Position numbers and translations under genes: made by a program. The notes beneath the pieces were generated by a model. The model did no database searches. It saw nothing but the letters and a program-made list of their open reading frames with translations, and was not told the origin of the DNA. Source: Onchocerca volvulus (taxonomy: Eukaryota; Nematoda; Chromadorea; Rhabditida; Onchocercidae). From it: a stretch of 64,000 nucleotides of DNA. Positions 37,598 to 49,120 of the stretch are shown here, piece by piece. Numbering within the stretch: the stretch's first letter is position 1; each line of letters starts with the position of its first letter. The DNA lies in the NCBI GenBank assembly GCA_000499405.2, contig HG738138.1:2778368-2842367 (forward strand), given 5' to 3'.

Positions 37598-38060
37598 CCC
37601 TGCGAGAGCCTGGAACTAACACCTGGCAAGTTTAACCCCTCAGAAACTTTCAACCACATCACGCCATCACTCACCCCAAAAAATACCACACAGTGACAAA
37701 GCCTAGCACCGCGATCACCGCACCTCGACTATTTACAACTCAATGATTGCGGTCTGGCTATTCTAGCTGTTCCTACTGTGAAACGTTAATGTCTTTCTCC
37801 GCATTTTTCCATTAATCGAAATGATTATCTCATTTCGGTTTACTGATTGACAACTTGTCAAAGTTCTTTGTTTCTCGATATTACATTTCGCAAGATTATG
37901 TCTAATACGATAAATAAATAATGATTTAAATATGGCGAGTCAAATATTTGTTATTACAAAACGATGTAAATACGGTGAATAAATGCTAAAGTTTCAGGAT
38001 TAAGTGATGCAAGCAGTGGTTTGGGGAAATATATGGATAGTTTGATGTGATAGACTAGTA
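37598..38060. promoter_or_regulatory. Divergent promoter region of VDAC and KIAA2013-like genes
   Basis: A 463-base gap separates the two start codons on opposite strands, so regulatory sequence is probably shared. GTTTCAG at 37992-37998 is a possible trans-splice acceptor for the plus-strand gene. No TATA box is obvious. Confidence 0.4.
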
Positions 38061-41000
38061 ATGTTGTCATCTCTGAGAAGGGTGCAGTGCAGGCGATGGG
38101 ATGATTTCGAGCTAAGGAAATGGCTACGACAACTTTCCATACCGAGACGGGTATCTTTAACGGCTGCTCTCATTCTCTTTTCACTCTATTTCATCATATC
38201 TTCCCTAACTTCTTCGCCTTATATCGCAGAATCTCAGAAATGCCTAAATGAGCGTCTGAATGCTTGGAAAGTTCTCAAAAATGATGATTTAATTGCAATT
38301 TCCGACAAAAAATTTGGATTCATCGGCAATGGGTTAGTTCTTTTATACACTGATAGTTTTTTAATTTTTAAACTTTTAGAATACATTATTAGCTCAGTAT
38401 ACTAGTTATGACTCCTTGGTCGGTTCTACGTTTAAAATCGTTTTATTAAGAGCTAAATACTGATTAAATATAGCAGTTTGTTAAACAAGGGCTCTTTAAG
38501 GTTTATTGGAATGGGTGGCGATGGAGAGCTGCGACTAAAAACGTCTCGGGTTTTATCAGTACGAAGTGCCTTTTTTTCTCATATTAATGCAAAAATTCGA
38601 GATTCAGAATCATTTGCTGAGAGTTATATAAATGATTATCGTGATGGCAGCATCATCACTTTACGATGTTATCGTATTGTATGTGGTTTTAATCATTGAT
38701 TCTTAAATTTATACTTTAGTCTTTTTCATTTAAAGAAGTCATTTTTTAAAAATTTATTACATCAATGCACCTTTTTATTGATCTTCTATTGCAGAAGGAT
38801 CAATGTGTGTGTATTACACAACGTGTTTATGCTCACCGAAGAAGGCCACATCTCTTGATCCAAGAACTTCAAGTGACAAATCCATCGGTGTTTATTCTGT
38901 TATTTTTAACTAAAGTTTATTATGAAGAAAGTAATTTCAGATAGTCCTGATTTTGTTTGTTATTCAGTATTCACTTTTTCTTATTCACTTTTCAGAATAG
39001 TGATATCGAAATTGAACTGTCTATGAAGATTCCGGAATATTGGATGCAAAAAAAGAGGTTTGTATTCTTACTTTTTAAACTCTGCGAATATTATCAACTG
39101 CTATTTAATGAATAGCACATCACTTCTTTGTGAAATGTGTCAGAATATTGAAAAGTTTTGTCTGTATGTAAAGTGGTAGCGTGGTCTCAACAGAAAGCAG
39201 CATTAAAGACGTGGAACGTGGATAAGTCAAGTCAAATTCAAATCGGGTAAACAGATAAGGAAAGTGAAGTATCTAGTATGAATCCCTTCAAAATTTGTTA
39301 TATGTTTCAGTAGCAGTTCAGCTGATCCAGTTTATACGCGCTATTTCGAATCGGATGGTGCACATACATTAGCTGCTGTTGCATGTACTAAAATTCCCGA
39401 AACTGTTACTGTTGAGCAGAAACACGAAATTTCTTTACACTTTATCTGCGTCATCAATTATATTTCACCACTGCCCGTCGGCAAAAACGAAAATGACGAG
39501 TTAAAATTGCTGAATGAAAGTGTTATCAAGGTGTATCATTATGTTTTTGACATTTTTTGGTAAAAGATTTTCTGATTTGGCATGAATTTTTGCGGAAAGT
39601 CATCCCTTTTTGAAGATGTTAACAATTTTCCAACATTTGAGTAAAAGTCGGTGTAAAAGATGTAAAAGTCGAAATCATTAATTTGTCGAGCATGAAGGGC
39701 CTTAAGATACGTTATGCATAGATAGTTTCAGTTGTATATTATGAATGTTTTGTGTTGAGGATGAGATATTTAGTCAATTAAGGAGTATAACAGGACGGAT
39801 TTTGAAAGCTGAGAGATGAGATAATGATGAAAAACAGATGGACTTTAGCATGAATATAATTTTATGAAATATGGGACTTTGTAATTCAGGTTATTCAGAA
39901 GACATGTCTGTGAGATCATTCCATCCAATACAATGTTACGCTTCCATATTTTTAGGAATTCGCAGATTATAATTCATTGGATAGAACTATTCTGTATCGC
40001 GAACATTCAACTGCTTGGCATAAGGTATTAAATAGACTGCTAAGCAATATTGAAATTTTGCCTTTATAATTGCTGATTGATCTATTCTTGTTTTAATATA
40101 TGCTTATTTTTAGCTGAATATGATTACATTTGGTATTTCAAAATCTTTGGCTCCAAATGCTCTTAACGCTGACGAAATAAATTCTACACGTTATATACTG
40201 CTGTCAAATGTGCGTGATCCACTGTTGGAAATTGGAGTTAGTAAAGAGCAAAAGGAGGTAGATATTTTAAATTGCCTATACACTTTTCTTATATAGGAAT
40301 GAAAGACATATTACCTTGATAATATCGCGATATAAAATTTTCACGGATTTCTGTACATGTACAAAAATTTTTGACTGGAAAAAAGCGGATGGTGATCTTA
40401 GTATTTCATATAAATATCATTTATTTTCGAATGTGGAAAGTTATATTTAGGAAGAAATAATATATTTTACGAAAAAAAAGTTTTTTTTAATGAAGTTTGT
40501 CCAATAAATCTTTTTCAGGCAGCAGCTGCATCAATGAAAATAATAGATATGTGTTATACAGGGCATTCAACGCTTCTCATACCTTCTCGTCTGTGGAGGA
40601 AATCCGATAATATCAATGACATCATTGAAACGATGGACATCTGGCTATTAACGCTGGAGAAGCGTGGCTGTGCTGGACTTCTAAAAGCTGGAGCTAGCGG
40701 TCTTGCCGAAGCATTCGTACTCAGTCTTCTTGCATCTAAGTAAAAAATTTTCATTTTTGATTCTTTTTACTTTAGCAATGCTAATGAGATGTAAATTTCA
40801 AGAAGCTTTTGTATTAAATTATTTCTGCATTGCAGGTTTTCTCGGGAGCATCTAGAAATAGATATTGATCCGGCCGATTTACTGCGAGAAATTACTGTTA
40901 AAAATTTAGCTTATTCTCTTAACACAAGGGTTTCGATAAGTATCCGTTTAAATAGTGGTAATCGACCTTATTTCATGATCTCGTCCGATTCTCAGGTTGA

Positions 41001-42037
41001 ATATCTTTTAATTTTTTGATTGTTTTTTGACCATTGAAAGGAAACTGGAATTGACGGGATGACTTGATGGTTGATATCGCGAGTCGTTTTCAGGAAACCC
41101 ATGCATGACTCTGTTCGGTGTCTACGTTACATCGAATGATGAGTCAGTTTTTGTTTCATGACTTAAAGGATCAGTTTTTTTAATCATTTACATATTATGT
41201 TTAAGAAATTTTCGAATTTAAAGGTGTTTGCATGTGACGCAGCCTGTTTAAATCATCCGATAGCTATTGGCCACTCCAGTGTATATATTCCGGTTAAAGT
41301 AACTAAACCACCTACTCCGATTTTATATATTTCACATAATAAAGATCATCTCGAACAACTCCGAGGAACGATACATGTTGTTGAGGTAATACATTTTCAT
41401 GTTTCTGCTCTTTGTTAAAGAGAAGAAATGAATTCTCAGAAATTCGGAATAATGAACAAAAAAATTAGTCAACAAGAGAAACGGGAGTAGTCAACAAAAA
41501 TTGATTTTTTTTCTTTTTTTTTAGCACTCAGTGGGTAGAATTAGTCATTTCAGTTGTTAAAGATGAAGTAGAAAGCCGATATCTTACATTAGCAATCAGT
41601 ATCTTCCATAACATTTTTATTATTCAGCAATCAAAATTTTCCCTAATGTTTTATTATTCAAAAGCTGATAGAATTTAAAGCAATTGGTTATCTCAGTATA
41701 TGCAAGTTTTTTCACAGTGAGAGATGAATATTTCAAAATTATATCGTTAGCGACAGCAGTCGACCTATCGTGATACTATTGGTACTAGAGCAGACTTTTA
41801 CAAAGAAGTTGTTTATTCTAGGTTATGGATGCTCCAGCTCATGAGCATGGATTAATTGCACTCCACAAACATGGCCATCGTTTGGGTGGTCTTCCAGTAA
41901 TATTTTGGCTGATGCTTGGTGCTTTAATGATTATATTCCATTTATTCCTTTTCAAGTTGCTTTATTCGGAGTGGAAAAAAGGCGATACAGTGCCGTACAA
42001 TTATTATTTACGACAGCGTTATCTGCGAAGTCATTGA
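38061..42037 (+). CDS. KIAA2013: KIAA2013 / DUF2152 family membrane protein
   Basis: Exons from 38061 to 42037 encode about 590 residues with the layout of vertebrate KIAA2013: a basic N-terminus, a signal-anchor helix (SLTAALILFSLYFIISSL, about residues 32-49), a large lumenal domain and a C-terminal helix followed by a short cytoplasmic tail (YLRQRYLRSH). Diagnostic segments: ITQRVYAHRRRPHLLIQELQ (38840 area), CYTGHSTLLIPSRLW, MDIWLLTLEKRGCAGLLKAG and LAEAFVLSLL (40500-40740), VFACDAACLNHPI and TPILYISHNKDHLEQLRGT (41225-41380), then IIFHLFLFKLLYSEW (41930-41975). The CxGH, TLEKRGC and HLFLFKL segments match the vertebrate protein almost residue for residue. The family is widespread in animals and lacks an established biochemical role; ER residence is inferred from topology. 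A short first exon ends at a GGTTAGTT donor near 38332. Confidence 0.9.
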
Positions 42038-42397
42038 GGCATTACATCGCGAAACTTCGCATTCCATTGAGGAAATTATCCATGTTTTTTTTTTTTTTTG
42101 TAATATATTATCTGTTATTCATTACGATTATATATCTCATTAGAAATGTTCATTACATGTATATTCTCTCTGTTCTGTATATAGTCCTTGTCTTTGTATT
42201 GAAACCAATTTACTTAATTAAAAGTATAAATGGAGATTAAAAAGTTGTGAGAATTGAAATCTAGAGAGTAATAACTTCTGTTTGAAAGTTGTTGTCTTGA
42301 TTAGTTGAATAAGTTCAGCGACATACTCTGGGTGATGGCATCCCAAAATTTTGATGGTTCTTATTTACTAGTAGTAACTGCAGTAATTCATCTTATA

Positions 42398-42403
42398 AAT
42401 AAA
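42398..42403 (+). terminator. Probable polyadenylation signal of the KIAA2013-like gene
   Basis: AATAAA about 360 bases after the stop codon, in the short space before the convergent gene. Confidence 0.45.
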
Positions 42404-42496
42404 TTTTGAAATATATTACAAATATCAATTTCTAAATAGCATCAAATGTATGCATAAAAAAAATAATTGCAAAAAAAACAAGAATTCAGGCATCCC

Positions 42497-45400
42497 TTAT
42501 TGTTGCTCATTTCCAGCCTGTATCAAGCGGACCCCAAGTGTTTCGCCCATAGCTTCCAGGGACTGTGTTACAGTTGACAAGTTTGCATTAGGAACTTGCT
42601 GCAAACATTTTAACTATTTTTAACTAATTTCAGGCAAAATGAAGTTCTAGGGGCAACAGTTATTTGAACGAATGCGTGACAAATCCTAAATTAATCTTTT
42701 AATCTTTTTAGATTTATCATAAGATTCCTTTTTCTTTTTTTTTTTTTTTTCATCAGACATCCAATAAGCCTAAATATAAAGGGCATGGTAGCACCAAACT
42801 GGTAAACTTCGTTTTACTATAATTTTTTTGGGAAAGATTTACCAATTCGCTTTTGGATTTTTGTTTTTCAAATTTCTATTTCCTTAAAAAATATTGTCAA
42901 AACCTTACTTCGTATTGGTCAAGCAGCATCATAGTTGGCGAGGAAGAATCATCTAGGCAAACACGAATAAACTCTACCATGTGTCCACAACCGAGATGAT
43001 CTGCCAGTATCGTCCATTTATCCTCCACGTCTAGTATCTTCGACAACCGTAACCTTGTTAGATAATCCAAGCAGGAGACATCGTCTGAGATAATAAAAAT
43101 TACTGGAAATTAAAATTAAATTCTTTCCAGCTTATGTTCAAACAACTTTGGTATAAAAAACTGAATGTATTCGTTTTCCTATACGAGTGTCGCTATGGTA
43201 ATAGAGACTATACATATTTTGTGAATAACCCAATTTTAATTTATGTAGATAAATCTCTCAAATTTTATCATTATGATAGATTGTTTATTGTAATTAGTTT
43301 TAGTTCAGTTATACATTCATAAAGATGTGTCTTTGATAAAAAATACAGTCGCCCTTACAATTAACTTTTTGTTACATTTACCTTTTTTCACTGGATAAGT
43401 TTTAAAATATGTCATACGTGCAGAAGCTTTTACAGAATTGAGTACTAATGCTTTGATAATTTATAATATGCGGTAAAAAAAAGCTATAAATATGTAACCT
43501 TTGAATGTTCGAAGTCGATAACTGGTTGCAGTATCAGTACTTGCTGCCATGCTAATCGATTCTTCACTTTGTAATTCATTGATTTCTTGTTCTTCAAGAC
43601 TGTTTTGTGCATATATATTTGATAATTCAATCCGTTCACCATTCAAAATCCGCTGTACATCTTCGTCATCTGCTTCTACTGGTCGTTCGTCACCTGCATC
43701 ACAATGTTTTTACTTTGTGGCAAATTTTTTTCCCATTTATGATCCTTAAAATGAACATAAAAGTTGCACTTAATTCCAAAGGATAGTTTAATACCTGTTC
43801 CTAGAGAATCCGTAGTTGATCCAGCATCCAGAAGACGTCCGATCATAGCTAAATTCTTTTTCCTACACGCAACTTTAAGAGGTGTATCTCCATTATTCGA
43901 TATTACGTTAACATTACAATTATGCTTAAAATTTCATCATCAACAGACAAAAAACGGTAAAAAAAAAGAAAAAAAAAAAAAAAAAACTGAAATTCTTCAA
44001 TGTGCAGTCATTGATTGCTACCTCAACAAAAACAAAAAAAAAAGAAGAAAAAGTAAGATAAACCTGAGTAAGTAAAGAGACCGCGTCAATATCATCCATA
44101 TGGAGGGCTGTTAAGAGTGGCGTTTCGCCATCATTATCAGGAATATCTACAGGAGCGCCAGCTTCTATTAGTGCTTCTAATAAACCTAATTTTAGCTTCT
44201 TAACAGCAATATGAGCTGGCGTATATCCATGACAATTTTTCTTGGCTAAAATATTCTCTCTATTGACATCATTTCCATTTTCCACTTCCTCACTATTACT
44301 TCTTTCCAGAATTTCTTTATAAATTGCATCATTATACGCCTCTCCCAAATAATGCGCAACCTAGAAATGAGTTTAGTTTAGAAATCAAAAAGTTGGAAGA
44401 TAACTGGAATCATTTGATTTTCATATTCATCTAAGATTTGTTCCTTTGTTTGGTTGATTCAATAATAAATAAGAAGATTATACAGAATTCATAATGATAG
44501 GTAAAGTACTTCTGACTAAAGAAGTTAACGCACGCTGAAAGAACATAAATTCTCCTGTAGTATAAATTTTGTGATATAATTTTGGAATAGTTTAGTATCA
44601 TAAAAAAACTGGCAAAACTTACTCTTAAACACAATAAAATGCACTATCAAAGTCTATTGATAGCAAAGTTTTCGTACGGTTAGACGAAAAAACTACCTCC
44701 GTGATATTTCAAATTTTGAAAAATAAAGTACAAATTTCAACAAATTCAAACTATACAAAAGGACTTACTGTATCCAAATTATTATCCACAACATTTCTTT
44801 TGGCACCAGCACTAATTAAGTAATGTACACAATCCGGGTCACCAGCTCGTACCGCACAGTGCAGCGCTGTTTGACCCCGAACATTCGGCGCATTAAGGAT
44901 TCTTTGACGTTCCTCTTCACTGCTACACTCACATAACACCGATAGCATTGTTTTTAGAGCAAAATTTTGCTTATTACGTGCTGCCACGTGTAAGACACTA
45001 AAATTAATAATCGTTTATTATCTTCTTTTCAACGACATATTCACATTTATCATATTATCTCACAAAATGATTTTAATTCAATTCGATACTGAATTTCATT
45101 TCAATAGAAAAGATTTTATTAAAATCATCAAAATTGTTCAGATCATCGACTTTTAATGTTTTCGATTGTTAATTAAATGAGATGAGTACAAGTCGTATGC
45201 ATTAATTCCAGGAGAGGTCAAATAGATGTTACATCAATTTATCCTGGACTATGTATGCCTTCATGAGCATCATTTAAATAACAGAAAATATCTTTATTGA
45301 CTCCTAAATTCCAAAAATATCTATTGCTTATCAATAATTCATAACGAATTAATGCTATAATTTTGGAAATTCATCGATTTTTCGATTCATCGATTGATTA

Positions 45401-47656
45401 ACCGATTCATCGATCTATCAGTTTTACTTTTTCATCGATTTTTTTTTCAAAACGTTGAAAAAGTAAATAGTTACTACCTGCAGCCATCGTTGTCAAAAAC
45501 ACCGAGAAGTGCTACCAATGGTTTTACCAAAGCTAATGGCTCTCCTTCAGCAGCAAATTCGAACAACGATGCCGTTAGTGCTTTATTATCGACAACTTCT
45601 GTTGTATTTTGTATATTGCTCGTATCACTGAAGTAATCAGCATAATATTTACTTCCCAAAAAAAAGAGAAAAAAAGAAACCTAAATTAACAAATTTGCAG
45701 GTAATCAATCTAGGAGTAGGAGAAGATTCAGGTTATTAACAAATATGATGACAATTCAATATTTTCTTATTTTTCTAAGGTGCAATTCATTTTTCATCAT
45801 CTGAAGAAGCAATATCGCTCTTATTCATTTTCCTTTCATAGTTGCAAACAGCAGAAGAGGGAAATGAAGACTGATTTGATTTTGATATGATATGAAAATC
45901 AAATCATATTTTTTCTTCTACTGCTCCCTCCATTCAATATCCTATCCTTTAATTGCAATGATAAAGATACTGAATTAATTACGATGTTATCCCATATCAT
46001 TCAAATCACATATTTATCATCAAATGACATGCTAATAAGCTGTTGAATTACCTGACATGCAATTGTACCGGAAGTTCCAGCTGCTGTATGTCATTTCTTA
46101 AAAATATTTTGAAGCTATTTGTTGAAGATGATATTTTATCAATCTTTTCCGGTAGAACAAGAGCCGGTAAAGAAAACATGATCAGCTGAAATCATTTTGT
46201 CTATTTTACCCAAACTTTCTTAAATTCAAAATTTCTCGCTTCATAGTTTACCACTAATTTCAAGCCAAAATTTCTGACAATCATTTTACCTTCATAATTT
46301 AGTCCGATAATTTGTTTATTAAGCATCAAAATTATTTTGATGGAACAAGGATAAATTTACCTTATCATAGATTTTTAGTCGTTCAACAGGTAACATTCGA
46401 TTACCAATATCAACGAATACGTTAATATTAACCACCGGTTTGCTTAGCAGTAACCATATCGTTTCTTTAGTATTCCGTACAACAGTATGACTTACTTCAA
46501 TCACTTTAAGTGGTACTATAAAATCGATTATTGATTTTTCCAAAGTCAACTATTGATTTCTTTTCAGTTGTAAGAAACTAATTAAAAGATTTATTGTTCC
46601 GGATAAGAATGAATCATACCGTTATCACGATGAATGATATCGGAAACAATTACTGAAGAAGCGCAAGCAGTTGCTGCTTCAACCATTATTCGGATACTTT
46701 CTTCTTCTTCCGTCCACCTTTCATCCAATTTGTTAGCATCAGCACTATATTGCTGATGATCTGTTTCGGCCGATTGAACTGGATCCTGTTCAACTGTTTC
46801 AACCGATTTTGTAATATACAAGTTTTCAAACCTGAAAATCAATCCAATTCATTCATCCAACTATTGGTACTTCACTAAAAATGTTAAAGCTGTTGCAAGA
46901 ATTTCTGAAATCTTTCAACAATTGATATATTTGATATTCTACAAAGCTAAGCTGTTATGTTAGTCAAATATAATGTTAGTGAAATAATTCTATCTATATG
47001 ATGTTATTCTAAATTTTCGTTGATAAATTTATTACAGCTAGTGATAATTCATGCTTACAGAAGACATTATCAATCATTAGTTAGAACAAAAATCAACGTT
47101 GGCCTAAATTTGTCGATGACGACGTTTCATCCAATCTTAAATCCACTTGAATCCTATTTATGTTGTTGTAAGAAATGTAACATTATTTGTTACAGCATCA
47201 GGAAAAAAGTATTCCATCAAATAGATATCAAACAATCGATTTGATTAAATTTGATGAGAAATCAAGTTGAATTTTGGCCTCTTTTGATTCGCTTTTGCAT
47301 TTCGAAAACAAACATTATGTCATTCTTTATAGTTTGTGAGATGTGTTAATGATTGAAATGAAGTGTGGAAAATGAATTAGAGCAAAATAGCTTGTTGGAT
47401 GAAAAATTTGATTGGTGAAGATAATTTACTTATGTGTAGTGGATTCGGCGATATGGACAACAGATTGTTGCGGTGTAATGGCAAGATGATGTGGTCGATA
47501 ATCGGCTGTTAAAAGATTAACGGTAACAATGACAGGTTGATTAACTGATAATGTTACAGTGAAGCTAACTGGGATATGATCAGAGAATGTTGATGAAGGT
47601 GGTGCTTCAAATTGAATTACAGGTAATGTGCTCGCACCAAACAAAGATGTAACCAT
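42497..47656 (-). CDS. NF-kB p105/Relish-like protein: degenerate Rel region, IPT, ankyrin repeats, death domain
   Basis: Eleven exons give about 680 residues: near 47427-47656, 46624-46834, 46363-46516, 46062-46188, 45478-45651, 44765-44998, 44064-44361, 43793-43925, 43500-43694, 42910-43083 and 42497-42599. Domain order equals NF-kB p105/p100. A shortened N-terminal Rel half contains VTVNLLTADYRPHHLAI and FENLYITKS, then a helical part ending VIVSDIIHRDN. The IPT/dimerisation half runs from LKVIEVSHTVVRNTKETIWL and VNINVFVDIG to FKIFLRN and ELPVQLHV. Ankyrin repeats include GQTALHCAVRAGDPDCVHYL, GYTPAHIAVKKLKLGLLEAL, GETPLLTALHMDDIDAVSLL and GDTPLKVACRKKNLAMIGRL. An acidic linker (GDERPVEADDED) leads to a C-terminal death domain with DKWTILADHLG, SSSPTMMLLDQYE and TVTQSLEAMGETLGVRLIQA. 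The arginine-rich DNA-recognition loop and a basic nuclear localisation signal are not present. It probably acts as an IkB-like or scaffold protein; function is inferred. Confidence 0.82.
45370..45439 (-). repeat. Cluster of four TTCATCGAT motifs in an intron
   Basis: TTCATCGAT occurs at 45370, 45386, 45406 and 45431 on the plus strand (ATCGATGAA on the coding strand). The cluster begins about 40 bases downstream of the donor that ends the fifth exon of the p105-like gene. Confidence 0.75.
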
Positions 47657-49120
47657 ACCGCACAGCTATTCTCCTTCAATCTAGTTCGCTATGAAATGCT
47701 TAACCAATGAGCGTCCATAATGGATGATGAAATTCAAGTTCAAGCTCGAGCTCGAGCTCCAGCTCGAGATCCAATACTTCTCACTCATCATTCTCTATGT
47801 GTGCTTTTCTCAATGATGCAAAAATGCATTACTTTTTCGCTCAGATTCTGCTCAAAAAGCAATAGTATCATCATTAGTTAATGAAAAAGAAACAAGTATT
47901 GGTCGTTAATTATATAAGCCTGTTGCGCCTACCTGCTTATCTTTTCATAATCTTTGTGTTACAACATTAGATGCAATGCAGTGCTGCTACTGCATCTTTT
48001 CCTCCTATTTACTGCATTTCTTGGCAATTCCTTACAGCTTTTTATTATAAAATATGACCAACTGCAACAAAATGAAAATCAAATCCATTTTCTTTTTCTG
48101 CATTCAAATCAATACTGAAGTTTAACATCTACGAGCAATATATTTCACTTTATTCGCAAGATGACACCAACTTTAACAGATATCTCGATCGCAAAGTACA
48201 AATGAACGAAATGAAAGAAAGACAAAATTCCTATTTCATTAGTATTGTTCATTCAATATAACTGAAGAAAGAGAACAAAAATCATGCGACATTACTTCTC
48301 TTAATTTAGCGATGTTGCAAAAATTGTATCTGAACAGCGGAGATTTGTGTATGATAAATAACAAAAAAAGAAGTCCCAAGTTCATTCGAGCCGATAGCAA
48401 GAAAATTTAGATAATATCAGCAAAAGCCGAAAGAATTTCATTAAGTTAAACGGAGAGAATAAAAAGGATGAAACTGTACATGGAGAAAGTATTTCAACAA
48501 TTGCTAAAACAAGAAAGAAATAAAGACTTTTCATCAGTCTCAGAATGAGAAACGAAAAGATTTTGTCAACAAGACATTGCAAAAAAGTTGAAATTGAAAA
48601 TATGCACTTAGCAACGGAAAAGCTTCTTCTTGCATTAATAAACATATGAGATCCCCAGAATCGTATAAGCAGAAGGATAGAGGATACAGAAGGAACCAAC
48701 ACATTAATTATGGTCAAAATCCATAAAAAGAAATCATGGTCAAAACCCATACAAAAAGAAAGGTTCAAAATCGCTTCCAGTAGCAAATTGATGATAAGTA
48801 AAATTTATATGAACTGCTAAAAAAATTTATTTTAATTTTCTTGTTCTCATCATTATCAAAGAATTTTATGGAGAATCGAACTAATGAATGAATTAAACAA
48901 GACAATCGATTGCCTCTTACAAGAAGTCCATGCACAATACTGTTCGACTTGAAGTTGTATCATTATAAAGCGTATTGCGTCCGATGGCCCAAAGATGATG
49001 CTATTCTTATGAAAGTTTTTCAAAATGGTGTTTTCTCGAAAAACGATAGAAAATTATTTTATTTTTATATATACGTATATTAGTAAAACATCAATTAAAA
49101 ACAAATAACATCATGTTCCA
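47657..49120. other. Intergenic region between the p105-like gene and IMP4
   Basis: About 1.46 kb. An alternating GAGCTC-type stretch (47738-47771) lies about 80 bases upstream of the p105-like start. A 26-bp unit containing ATGGTCAAAA repeats twice at 48712-48764. AATAAA on the minus strand at 49058-49063 may serve IMP4. The 134-residue minus ORF at 48382-48786 has hydrophobic, low-complexity character without domain matches and is not called. Confidence 0.45.

Noticed and set aside
43764..44075. 103-residue plus-strand open frame
   Set aside because: Lies antisense to ankyrin exons of the p105-like gene and ends in a Lys-rich translation of an A run.
48382..48786. 134-residue minus-strand open frame
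   Set aside because: Hydrophobic, Phe/Leu/Ser-rich translation of A/G-rich plus-strand DNA, no domain, no splice context and no conserved motif; fits chance in AT-rich DNA.
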